This document shows, one piece after another, positions 54,193 to 64,000 of a stretch of 64,000 nt of DNA (its first letter is position 1; each line of letters opens with the position of its first letter). The notes under the pieces were generated by a model. That model worked only from the letters and a program-made list of their open reading frames with translations, was not told the origin of the DNA and ran no database searches. A program made the position numbers and the translations under genes. Source of the DNA: Spodoptera frugiperda (Eukaryota; Arthropoda; Insecta; Lepidoptera; Noctuidae); contig NC_064224.1 in NCBI RefSeq assembly GCF_023101765.2, forward strand, positions 8,140,103-8,204,102. Direction: 5' to 3'.

Positions 54193-55029
54193 GTGATAGG
54201 TGAATAATTAAAAGTTAATAATTAATTGAGTTAATTATTTTCATAAAGTTAACGTTCATCAGTACTGTCTTGTTATTAGAAAACATTTTACTTTTGTAGG
54301 GTACAAAATTAAGAATCTATGCGACTATTGTCTTTAGTGTCAGATCGGATCTAGATCCGAGCTATTCGACAGAAGTTTTCCTGTATCAACTAAATAAATC
54401 ATTCAATTAATCGGAATATGTCTTGTACTAGTTTCTTTTCCTAATCTATAACACAACATATTACCCAAAGTAATATCAAAACCACTAAACAATACCCAAA
54501 TTACCCACACATTTACAAGCAAACAAACAAAAACAACTTAAAACAAACAATATGAAAACCCAAAGAAAGGGTAAGTAACCTTTCTCGGTATTTTCGTCCA
54601 TAACGTGGCTTATTGGCCAAGGGACACTCGGTTGGGGTAGGTCATGGCGACCGGTTTCCCTCGCCGCTGCCGAAACAGGATATCAAATTTCAGTGAAAGC
54701 CTTTTACACGTTAAAACACGGACGGCCATTCATTTCTGACATTTAGTCCTGATATGGTGTAGTGGACCGTTTGGTCAATAATGTCATTATGCAACGAGGT
54801 TTAAAAATAACTGGTGTCTATTTATAGGGTGCAATTGAGAATTATTGTCTTTTTATCTATAGCGACTTATGTTCTGTGAATGCATAGAGGATAATATAAG
54901 TAGAAATACAGATTCTTTTTGTTAGTTTGTTAATAAATCATTTGAAGACAGTTTATTGCTACTCTGTAAATTTCCAGCTACTTATATTGTTAATAAGATA
55001 CTCCAAAAACCGAACCACTTAGCAATCGA
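54193..55029. other. Non-coding stretch with a GC-rich segment
   Basis: 54600-54680 is GC-rich (GGTCATGGCGACCGGTTTCC then CTCGCCGCTGCCG) and preceded by AAAGAAAGGGTAAGTAACC, a good splice-donor look-alike. No open exon precedes it. Confidence 0.3.
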
Positions 55030-55192
55030 GTCAATCTCCAAAACGGGTGGGTGTATCTCATTGAAAATAATGATATTCAAATATGTAGTATTTTTTTTTG
55101 TTATTTTCAATGAGATACATGATTACCATTAAATATCTAAATCTGAAAAGCGCCAGAGTGATCACACGAATACGACCGTTTTGGAGATTGAC
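55030..55192. mobile_element. Nested inverted repeat, MITE-like
   Basis: Outer pair: GTCAATCTCCAAAACGG at 55030-55046 and CCGTTTTGGAGATTGAC at 55176-55192 (17 of 17). Inner pair: TGTATCTCATTGAAAATAA at 55052-55070 and its exact complement at 55101-55119. The right side has about 55 bp between inner and outer arms that the left side lacks. Frames on both strands are by-products. Confidence 0.7.
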
Positions 55193-56422
55193 CCAATCAC
55201 ACTTACAATCATTTGACCAAAAAGCCATTGTTCCCAAAAAAATAAAAAAAAACATATCAAATAAAAAAACGACATCCGTATTCTAAAAAAAAAAATTCAA
55301 ATTCAAACGCCATAGACATAATAAAAAGGCAAAGGCAACAAACGAGTCTGCCTTAGAACCGCAAGAACTTTTTGTATAAATTCTTGTTTCTCATTTTAAA
55401 CTCGTAGACGGATGAGGTACATCACTTTTTACTCAGAATTTATTTTGTGCGATAGATATTACTGATCGCAGCGGCCATTTTGTTTCGCTACTTGAAATTG
55501 CGCGCTCGTGAATATTTTTTTTTTTATTATTTTTAATGTTTTTAATGCGTTGAAAGTTAAGTTGTCCGCGATTGTCGTTGGTAATGAAACTATAATTGGA
55601 TTTTAGAGAAGTTGGGCCATTAGGTTTATGTTTCGAGTGTTAAAATTAAAGTTTTACAAGGTCTTTGGGATTAAGAAAACGTTCTTTTCTATTTTGGTTT
55701 TTGAAAATGATCAAGTTGTATGTTTTTATTTTATTTTGGTAAAACTTCCTTTCCCTCCTACGTTAAATAAGACACTATCAATTCTCTGTTGTATATTTTT
55801 ATTACTATTTATTTTGGTAAAAGTTCCCATCCCTCCTATGTTAAATAAAGCACTATTCTTTGTAAAAAAAAATCGGTAACGTAAAAATATTAATAGGTAT
55901 CTATTTACTAAGTATCAGCTCAATTTAGTAATTTAAGTACACAATCTTCTTACCAACCGAAATGCAACATACCTGGCAAGCGTGGATACTGTTACACCCT
56001 TCCTATATTGTAGAGATTGTCCATAGACCAACAGCAGATTGTCAACTAGCTATGAATAATGAACCAAAACCCAAATAAAGCTGAATAATCGCCTTCCTTA
56101 TTTAAATTCACCACTCAATGTTGCCACACGGAAATAAACAAACAAAATCTGACTAACTAAAATAAAATTAATCACGAAAACATTTTGTTTATTTAAAATT
56201 ATAAATTATTCTGGCTGATACATACATAGCTGCAGTGAGGAACGGTTTTACTGATGTTTACAAACAAACATACGTACATACATAATTGTATATTGTTTAC
56301 TATTTTATATAGTGAGGAAGTAAGTCACTATGGAGATGAAAATGACTGTTACTATAACAGATGTAATATATGATAATTATCATGACGTTAAATCCCCAAA
56401 AGATTGAAGAGAGATGCCTTTG
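55193..56422. other. AT-rich non-coding stretch
   Basis: An 83-codon frame at 55628-55879 contains a local duplication: the phrase TATTTTGGTAAAA with CCTTTCCCTCCTACGTTAAA recurs at about 55810 as CATCCCTCCTATGTTAAA. It is a hydrophobic chance translation. GCGGCCATTTT at 55471 is a partial YY1-like site. Confidence 0.4.
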
Positions 56423-56476
56423 TTGAGAGTAGAAAATCATCCAATGACTTCTCCTGTCTTAAGCGAGGAGAGACTT
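56423..56476 (+). mobile_element. Interspersed repeat, family C (fragment)
   Basis: GTAGAAAATCATCCAATGAC then TTCTCCTGTCTTAAGCGAGG; about 50 bp only. Confidence 0.65.
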
Positions 56477-56784
56477 GACTTTCTAAATCATTTAGATAAT
56501 CGAAATCGGAACATAAAATAGTAGTTTTTTTTTGCAATTGATGCATTGGACGAATTATTGTTTTTCTGAATGAAAGCAATTTTGGAATACAGAAAAATCG
56601 ACAACTTCATATTTCGGAAATTCTAAGCTCTTTGTCAGTGGAATTAGTATCATTTTTGAAGATTACAATTTATCTAAAATGTTATATACTTCATTGTAAA
56701 CATGGAGTCAGACATTTTGTTCCTTATAAATTATACCAAGTCTATACTATTATTTATCAGATGAGGCCCAGTAGGGCTGATACA

Positions 56785-56940
56785 TCATCCGGAGCTGCGG
56801 ACTACCTAGCGGGTTTACCGGGGCTCCGGCTCGAAAACCAGGAGTAGGAACGGGGTGGTTTTTAGTCAGTAAGAGTCTGGCACTCCCTCTCGCCTCGCCC
56901 AAGGCGGGAGAAGTAATTAGATGATTTTCCCCCATAAAAA
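56785..56940 (-). mobile_element. Interspersed repeat, family C (near consensus)
   Basis: CATCCGGAGCTGCGGACTAC, CTAGCGGGTTTACCGGGGCT, then GCACTCCCTCTCGCCTCGCC and GATTTTCCCCC. The minus frame runs 61 codons, reading [19 protein letters not shown] and [18 protein letters not shown], one of the most intact translations. Confidence 0.85.
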
Positions 56941-58599
56941 AAAAGAATATAAAATGTTATAGACTTGGAGCCAGATATACTAACTCATACCAAGTCCATA
57001 CCTACTATTATTTACGTATATTTAAACAGTATTTCTCAACTTCGTTCCGTACACGGTGAAGACTTAAAAGCGAAACCTTAGTACGTACTAAGTTGATGTA
57101 ATTAAACAGCACAGACCCATCTGTTCGCAAGACGCACGGAAAACAATACGACCCGACCTCCAGACAAGTAATCGAATAAACGAACAAAAAAATCGCACGA
57201 CAAAAAAAACGCACGACGCTTTCGCCGCCCGTCTGAGTGACCTCATTTTTGGGCGTTTTTTGTTTTTTTTTTACTCCTTCTCCTGCAGTTATTATTTGTC
57301 TGAAGATGTGTCTTTGGTTATTTCTGGCCAGTGAGTGTGTTCCGTTTTTGAATGTTCGAATTTTAAGTTTGGAAGCTTATGTTCTGTTGTCGGTTGGATG
57401 ATTTGAAAGTTGTTTATTGTATCTGTTGTAGAAATATGAGACGTGTAACTTTCTTTTTAATGTCCAATGATGAGTGTCTTTCTATCTTACAACTTTATTA
57501 ATAAAATATCTTTATTAGACTAACCGAAATCGAGAAAGCACCAACTTAATTCTCAAATGACCACGCTACAAACAATTCAACAATAACCGAATAAATTCAA
57601 TAAAAGAACAACAAATTCAAAAAGCATCATAGACAAAAACATTCCATTTTCAAGTTATAATGCCGTCGTTCGAAATTCAAACAGTGAAATCCGTTAGCGG
57701 CCAGTATTTCGACTGGTTTTGTAGTAGGGTAGCTAGCACCTGTCTCGGCCTAGAGTCCGCAACCTAGATTCAACGCACGAACGTACAGACTGCAAATACA
57801 TTTTATAATTATTATTACAATTTAACCCCTTCATTTTTGTGTTTTTATTAAAAGTAGCTTTGTTATAAGAGAATAGAGTTTGATTTGTTTTGATGGAATT
57901 GTTTTTTTGGGGCAGGTTGAATCTCTAAATTGGTATCTAGTAAGATTTAATGTTAAGTTTTGTTTGGTTTCTGATTTGTTCAACTATAATGTGTATATAC
58001 AACTAACACTGACATGTGTGAAATCATTGATTTAATTAAACAGAGAACCCATGGACGAAATTCTTGATTCAAAATATTCAAAGCAAGGAGGTTTATTTAA
58101 AAAGAAATACAATGATATAATTCCTATTATTCCTTAAAAAAGGAATTGTAGGAAAATTGTATTTATCAATTCAAATACAGGCATTAATAACCAAAAATAC
58201 ATGATTTTTTAGTTAAAAGTTACTTTCTAGAAACCACCCAACCTTTATAATCTCAATTTCCAATACGCATTGTCCTTTAAAATATAATAAATAGACAGAA
58301 GTTAAATAAAAAGACAATAAAAATGCACTTTTATAGCGACAATAAATACATTTAAATGCACCTGTTTAGGTAGCTATTTGCATTTAATGGCTTGATGACG
58401 TAAATCATTTTGTTTTCCTTTTTTTATTTAACTACGTCACACTATGTCTATTTTATACAGTGAAGTTTTTTGGTATAAACAAAAATATGGAAAGAGGAAT
58501 TAATGAATGAATTGAGAGGCACTGTTGTTTTTATTCGAATTGAGACAGGGTTTGTGTTGATAAAAAATATCAAATTTAGTGGAAAAATCAGTGAACAGC
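56941..58599. other. AT-rich non-coding stretch
   Basis: A 68-codon minus frame and small CpG words at 57180-57235 (ATCGCACGAC, GCTTTCGCCGCCCGTC). No repeat recognised. Confidence 0.4.
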
Positions 58600-58735
58600 T
58601 CTTGATCAAAGCTGGGAGGACCTATCATAATAAATACATAAATATCTATCGGCTTGTATCTATAGCACTGTTGAGAAAAGACCTCTTCTTACACAGAGAA
58701 GCAAATGCATTAATCTCCATGTCTACTCGAGGTTA
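58600..58735 (-). mobile_element. LINE 3'-end fragment (family E, degraded)
   Basis: CTATAGCACTGTTGAGAAAA, GACCTCTTCTTACACAGAGA, AGCAAATGCATTAATCTCCA. The last part of the 77-codon frame covers this and is not a gene. Confidence 0.45.
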
Positions 58736-59060
58736 GACAGATAAAATAACTAGTACTAAGTAAATTAAAACGAATATATATCTGAATAAATTCATAATAA
58801 ATATGTACGAGTACATATCATAAAGTTATGAAGCCAATTAAGGACTTAACAAACCAATAAACAAGACGTCAACATGTCAATTAATATTGTATTAAAAATA
58901 ACTTATTTATAAACTGAAATATAAATAACAGTCAAATCTTGATAAATAACACCTAATATATTAGTCTACATATTAAAATGGCCTCGAAATAACAGTTATA
59001 AAATACTAGCACAGTTATTTCGTTTCGATATCTAGTTTGCGCAGGCGGCGTAGATATCAT
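58736..59060. other. AT-rich non-coding stretch
   Basis: No gene or repeat recognised. Confidence 0.4.
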
Positions 59061-59067
59061 AGTGTTA

Positions 59068-59093
59068 GGCGGGAATAAATCCAATATGGCGAC
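59068..59093 (+). promoter_or_regulatory. E2F-like word beside YY1/PHO-like site
   Basis: GGCGGGAA at 59068-59075 and AATATGGCGAC (one mismatch to the YY1 long consensus) at 59083-59093. The same pairing appears at 14440-14463. Confidence 0.3.
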
Positions 59094-59497
59094 TCGGCTG
59101 TGACATTGAACGCTTAACCAACCTAGTTATAAGCATCGACATTTTAATAGTTCGAACTATGCACTTAATAGACTATGTATACTGATCCTTGTTGCAATTT
59201 AATTTGGTTTTTAATAGTGCCACTTAAAATTGTATTGACGTGAATTATGTCAAACGATAACGTTCGGATTTTGCATTGTTATCGTTAGAAAACCGTGACA
59301 GATCGATTTGAAACTAAAATAAAGAATTTTCGTAACTAAATATTGTGTATAATGTGTGAATTTAGTTTATTATTCCAGAAATGTCTGTCTTAAATATCCC
59401 TAAACTATCAAAAAGCTATAAATAAAAGCTAAAAGTCTATTACAAAAGCTGTTTCGCATTAAACAAGAAGCCTAGTTCACATAAATTACTCAGCGCA

Positions 59498-59600
59498 GCG
59501 CCATCTATCGTCAAATTAAGTAAACGTCAACAGTAGATTGTGCAAGCGACTTTCGCCTTGGCCGCTGCGCCGGCGCACCTAAATACCCGCCGAGCCAAGT
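59498..59600. other. CpG-rich patch with CTCF-like word
   Basis: GCGCCATCT (reverse complement AGATGGCGC, the core of the Drosophila CTCF motif) at 59498-59506, then GGCCGCTGCGCCGGCGCACC. No frame. Confidence 0.3.
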
Positions 59601-59999
59601 GCAGTAGTAAACTTGCATAATTCTGTCAAGTTGAAGCTTTATTGAGATTTATTATATGATAGACTGATTAATAATGATTTATGAATATGTTATTAATTAT
59701 TAAATATTAATAGTGTGTATACTTAAAGATGTTTAAAATCCCTGTCTGAGAAAACTACAATTATAAAAAAAAACACAAAGAGACCAAACAAAAACAGTTA
59801 CAAAATCCCTGAATCAATGTTACAATACAAATTACCTACGTAACACTCTCACACAAGGCGTAGAAAACGAAATTATTTAAACGAAACTGCGCATAAAATA
59901 GAACTGGCATGCGCAAACGCATTTAAGTAGACATAAACCTAGGAGAAACATAGTTAAAACTGAGACATCAGCCATGCGTAGCCTTCAAACTAGTCGTGG

Positions 60000-60130
60000 A
60001 GCTAAGATGGCGGTCGTAATGCAATAGCTGGCTGTTTGTAGGTTATGTAGTAACATTGACAGTCGCCTGCGCTTGCCTTGCACTGTCGGCGCGCGCGCAA
60101 GGACCCCGCTGCAATTTGAAGGGCGCGAAC
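60000..60130. other. GC-rich patch with YY1-like site
   Basis: AAGATGGCGGT at 60004-60014 (one mismatch), then CCTGCGCTTGCCTTGC and GTCGGCGCGCGCGCAAGGAC. A candidate promoter/enhancer; no start site shown. Confidence 0.3.
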
Positions 60131-61177
60131 TTGAATAATTCAACTTAACGTTTGATTTTTCTTCTGTTTATTTTAAAAATGTATATGATTTGTTTAAAAT
60201 AGGTTAGATTTTTTGAAAATCTTGTTTGTACTGTCAAATTTGAGAGTATAAGTTGATAAGTCATAAAGTAATTCATGTAATTGATATTTAAATGTCGTTT
60301 CAAGGATGTTTTAATGTAATGTCGGGTTTATTTAGGTCAAATGAATAAGTCAAAGTGAATATATGTGTATTATAAGTATAATAACATTTCCTGAATAAAG
60401 TCGACCTTATTTTTTTTTATTTATAAATATCATTGTTTTGTTCGACTTCTTGATAATACTGTCTGCTACGTTTATTGTTTATTTTTTTGTTGTTATTTGC
60501 AGTTGTACCTAGTTGTTTTTTAAAGATTAAGGTAATTGATGTTTAAATAGACATTTTGTTATTCATCAATTTGTCTGTGATTGTCAAGGGTGTGTCTATT
60601 TTAAATTACGTTGCTATATTGTTATAATTTCCAATTTATAAGAAATGTATTAATAAAGACAATATTATCAGTCTATTTCTCATTTATACGAAATTAACAG
60701 CGTATTCTCACATAGTTTTCAATACCAAATAGAAATGAGCAATAATGCTAATAAAAGTATCGTTAATTTATTATATTAATTAAAATTTTATGGAAAAAAT
60801 CGTTGCGACGCGCATGTCATAAGTTCCGACGGCTTTATTTTAGCCTACGATCACCGTACAGCCTCGTAACATTGATAAAAACTGACTTATTGAACTAATA
60901 AAACATTTTTTGACTATTAATTACTTTATATTATTATTCAATATAAGTAAAAAAACTAAAATATTTCGATTATATGAGTTTTATTACAAACTTTTCCCTA
61001 AAACCCCGAAAATTCGTTGCCGAAAAAGTTCGCATTCCAAATTCCGAAACTTGTCAACGCTTGTCTATGTCCCAAAGCGTTCTAAAATAGAAATCAAAAA
61101 GAAATTTCGAAAATAGAATCGTTTTCTCTATGCCGTCATTGGCCTTCGATCAAAATATAGGTTGCAATTTATTAACG
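60131..61177. other. AT-rich non-coding stretch
   Basis: A 68-codon frame at 60910-61116 is lysine/phenylalanine-rich with no recognised domain. No repeats. Confidence 0.4.
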
Positions 61178-61400
61178 CACACACGTGAACCTCACGCACA
61201 CCGGCACATCGTTGCAATGTAAAACGGTGTAGTCATAGAAAAAGAGTGGGATAGATAAACGATAACGAGAATAGGAGGGGAGAGTGGAGGGGGCTCGTAA
61301 GAAAACACAAAAAAATGTGCGTGAACCCTACGCACACACTAACCGTTACGCGTGCGTTTACATATGCATCGCACGCACACTACGACCACTTTAAGTCAAG
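61178..61400. other. CpG-rich patch with GTGCG words
   Basis: AACGCACACACGTGAACCTC, ACGCACACCGGCACATCG, GTTACGCGTGCGTTTAC and CGCACGCACAC at 61370-61380. GAGTGGGATAGATAAACG at 61247 resembles GAGTGGGATAGGTATA at 15271. Confidence 0.35.
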
Positions 61401-61989
61401 GAGAACGCAAGATTAAGGGCACACATTATTGACTTTGAAAAATTACAAAAAAAAAAACTCCAGCTCTTTGTTTCACGCGGCAAAATAAGTTGTACTCACA
61501 TGCGTCAGAGGCGGCCGGTTCCTCTTCCGTCCAGTTTGACACTTCGGTAGTAATTTTTGTAAAAAAAACGAAAAAAAGTCGCAATAACAATACCGGCGTC
61601 ACCTCGTCATGTAATCACGAATCCATTCAGCCGTATTTCACAGCGATCACACTGTCACTGCATAATATATTGTAACACATCACGGTAGTCACTTTTCACA
61701 AAAATATTCCTTCTATTACTTATTTTATACTAAATAAAAAATATAGTTCGGGCCCTAAGTTTCCATGTGATATGTGTCTTGCATCTCAGTGAAGAGCCGC
61801 ACTTATTAAATACGAAGAGAAATTCAGAAAAACTCACTAAATCCCAAAATATTTTTTTTTTTACTTTTCGATTTGTTTTCGTATTTCGAAGCCACTACGC
61901 GATGATATGAATATTTTTTTTTATAAAATATAGTCTGTGGTCAGATTTTTTTTTAGTAATTTTTGTTTATTTTTCGGAGGTTTTTAGCG

Positions 61990-62170
61990 GTAATGTCGCG
62001 TGTTGTGGTCCAGTTGTCTGCCGGGAACGGAAATGCGACGCTCCACCGATTGTGCATAGGCGGGACTGCACCGAGCGCGCCCACCGTACTAGACGGCGTG
62101 CGTACTTAGCCATTACCTTGTATTTACTGCGACCGAGCTCCGGCGCTCCGGCGCTCTTGATACTTGAAGC
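61990..62170. other. CpG-rich island, possible promoter
   Basis: The most GC-rich part of the right end: GGGACTGCACCGAGCGCGCC, GTACTAGACGGCGTGCGTAC and a tandem GCTCCGGC repeat at 62137-62155. CpG-rich DNA of this size beside AT-rich DNA can mark a first exon/promoter, but no TATA, initiator or open frame settles it. Confidence 0.35.
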
Positions 62171-62479
62171 CGACCATCCGAAAAATGTAAAAAATTACGA
62201 AAAATTCGGATAAATTTCGGTTGAACACGCTTTTATTCGGTTGCTGAACACCGGCACTGTTTGTTTGTAATATTTGTCCCCACAATTTACGAGTAATATT
62301 TTATTAAATCCATATTAGAGCACTTTCGCGACGATTAAGTTAAACAAAAAATTAAGAAATGAATTTTAAATGCACTAATATTTGAACAAAAGTGTACATT
62401 TACGGGTTTATTCACTGGTATTTTAATCACTTGTGGAGCGACAAAAGTTTGCAGCTCTGGCCTTTCCTTGTTGGGAAAC

Positions 62480-62600
62480 TGATCCGAAGTATCAAGAGCG
62501 CGCGGTCGGACTGTACCACCACTACATAGGTCGATTGCAGTGTCGTCTGCACACGCGCGCCTGTGTGAGTGTCCCGCGCTTGTATGAACCTTGTGCATTT
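62480..62600. other. CpG-enriched patch
   Basis: AGAGCGCGCGGTCGGACTGT then CTGCACACGCGCGCCTGTGT. Overlapping frames of 87 and 62 codons on opposite strands; neither has a recognised domain. Confidence 0.3.
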
Positions 62601-62916
62601 CAGTTCTACTTACTTATCTAACACTTTGTATTAATCCAAATGACATCCAACTTGCACAACAATGTATCTGAAACCTTCTAAAATATTCTAAAACTTATTT
62701 TAGATTTTTTTTTTCAAAAAACTAGTCTATCCTTGTCTAGTGTGTGTACACGAAAACTTGTGTTTGTGTGCAGTTTTTTATCGTTTTTTTCTTCGAAGTG
62801 TGAGTGTATTCGATTGTATAGGGCTGCGTGTGTGTGTCGAGTGCACAGGGAATGCATTAGTGTGTGTAGTTCTTATAAGAAAATGGTTCAGTGAAAAATT
62901 TTGTTGGAATTCGTAT

Positions 62917-62927
62917 AGATGGCGCTG
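62917..62927 (+). promoter_or_regulatory. CTCF-like word
   Basis: AGATGGCGCTG, matching the Drosophila CTCF core AGATGGCGC. A second lies at 59498-59506 in reverse. This word is also common in lepidopteran DNA generally, so the call is weak. Confidence 0.2.
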
Positions 62928-63299
62928 TTCCTATGATGAACGTAGCATCAAAAAATTAGTTACACCAGTCTGCGGGCAATTTTGCCTTTTCAGTGTAGTA
63001 CAATAGGGTTTAGATTTGCGTAGTAGGAGTTTAATGCTTTGTAAAATTCGTTTTTGACTCGAGCGTGGGTAATCGTAGTTAGCGATTAGAACAATTTTGA
63101 TATGATGAAACACTTGAAAATATTCTAGTTACGTTGCTTATCATTTTGATACAAGATTACTCAGTCAGGGCAAGTTTAATTAGCAGTTTAACATATATTT
63201 TAACTACCATTGTCTTGAAACTAAGCGGGTAGACTGGAACTAATCTGCGGGGGTGTTTCCGCAAAAAAGTGCCATTAAATATGCAAAAACTGTAATCCG

Positions 63300-63465
63300 A
63301 GAGACTACGAAATTTTACAAGAGTCTCAGGGACTTTCGTAGCGTTTTTAAAGAATAGTGTATCGTTTTTTAATAGGTAATGCTTAAGAATTATGCTTGCT
63401 ACGAAATCTTTATTGGATCGCTACGAAATTCGTGTTGGATCGCTACGAAATTTTGCTACGAGAAT
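63300..63465. repeat. Local repeats of GCTACGAAAT
   Basis: TTGGATCGCTACGAAATT occurs at 63413-63430 and 63435-63452 (22-bp period). CTACGAAAT also occurs at 63304 and 63399 and, inverted, TTTCGTAGCG at 63334. A short degenerate tandem. Confidence 0.75.
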
Positions 63466-63479
63466 GGAATATTGTTTAT

Positions 63480-64000
63480 GGGTTATGTAGAATGGGTGCT
63501 ACAAAAGTACCATTCTGGAAAACAATATCTCTAAGATTAAAATGATATATTAATATGTGTTCTTCAATATAAATAGGATTTTTCATATAATTAGTGGTTC
63601 TGTCGAATAAAATAATAATTGTTTAGATTTGCTTCATTGGGTTTGGGGTAAATACATGATTCGGGAAACGTTACAATTTGATTTCTTTTTGTTGTTTATC
63701 AAGTATATTTGGTTGAATTTAAAATTCTGCTGTCACGTTTATTGAGTGGTCGCAATACTAGGAATTTGGATACGACACTTAAGTTTCGATATCAGAGTTA
63801 AGTGTATATAATTGTTGATATTTTGATTCTACATATTTAATCACGTCACTGGTTTTACTACTATATTTGGTAGTTTTTGTGCATTACGAAGATTTTTGCA
63901 GACAAAACGATCTAATAGTATATTTTCATGTTCAAGTTATATTCAATTATTATTTAACTCTATTTATATATCAATGGTGATCTCATAATTATGGTCATAT
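63480..64000. other. AT-rich non-coding end of window
   Basis: No gene or repeat recognised. Confidence 0.4.

Noticed and set aside
54560..54600. Strong splice donor look-alike AAAGGGTAAGTAACC
   Set aside because: The upstream sequence is low-complexity A/C-rich with stops and no acceptor; a single donor-like word is weak evidence.

Overview
The window reads as nuclear DNA of a moth or butterfly (Lepidoptera), most likely a noctuid-type moth. It is AT-rich, has no operons or bacterial signals, and is scattered with short interspersed repeats that I recognise from memory as typical of lepidopteran genomes: tRNA-derived SINEs, 3' ends of LINEs, and elements ending in ACCGACTTCAAAAA. The species cannot be named from this sequence alone.

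I find no convincing protein-coding gene. Open frames stay at or below 145 codons, and they are either repeat-derived, low-complexity, or overlapping frames in CpG-rich patches. The only recognisable protein remnant is about 45 codons from the C-terminus of a LINE reverse-transcriptase polyprotein near 28.51-28.65 kb. No tRNA, rRNA, known microRNA or CRISPR array was seen. The window is therefore a gene desert or the inside of a very long intron.

Layout. 0-12 kb: sparse LINE ends, the first copies of a 14-copy repeat (family C), the first 102-bp MITE, and GC patches at 2.9, 7.3 and 8.1 kb. 12-20 kb: a 10-bp minisatellite beside a perfect hairpin, a SINE with an internal duplication, LINE tails, and a YY1/PHO-like plus GATA motif cluster at 18.5 kb. 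21-26.2 kb: elements with ACCGACTTC ends, a new-looking TIR element at 22.7 kb, a 313-bp tandem duplication, and a 521-bp near-perfect inverted repeat at 25.64-26.16 kb. 26.7-31.4 kb: a pile-up of SINEs, a LINE remnant and fold-back elements. 31.8-43.4 kb: CpG-rich patches, hairpin MITEs at 33.2 and 40.4 kb, and a complete SINE with target-site duplication at 38.3 kb. 44-57 kb: more repeats of the same families. 57-64 kb: fewer repeats, several CpG-rich patches (59.5-62.6 kb), and a small tandem repeat near 63.4 kb.

Nothing here forms a pathway. What may act together are cis-regulatory signals: YY1/PHO-like AANATGGCGGC sites, full CRE palindromes, a GATA cluster and GTGCGTGCG-rich islands, on a background of young and old transposon debris.
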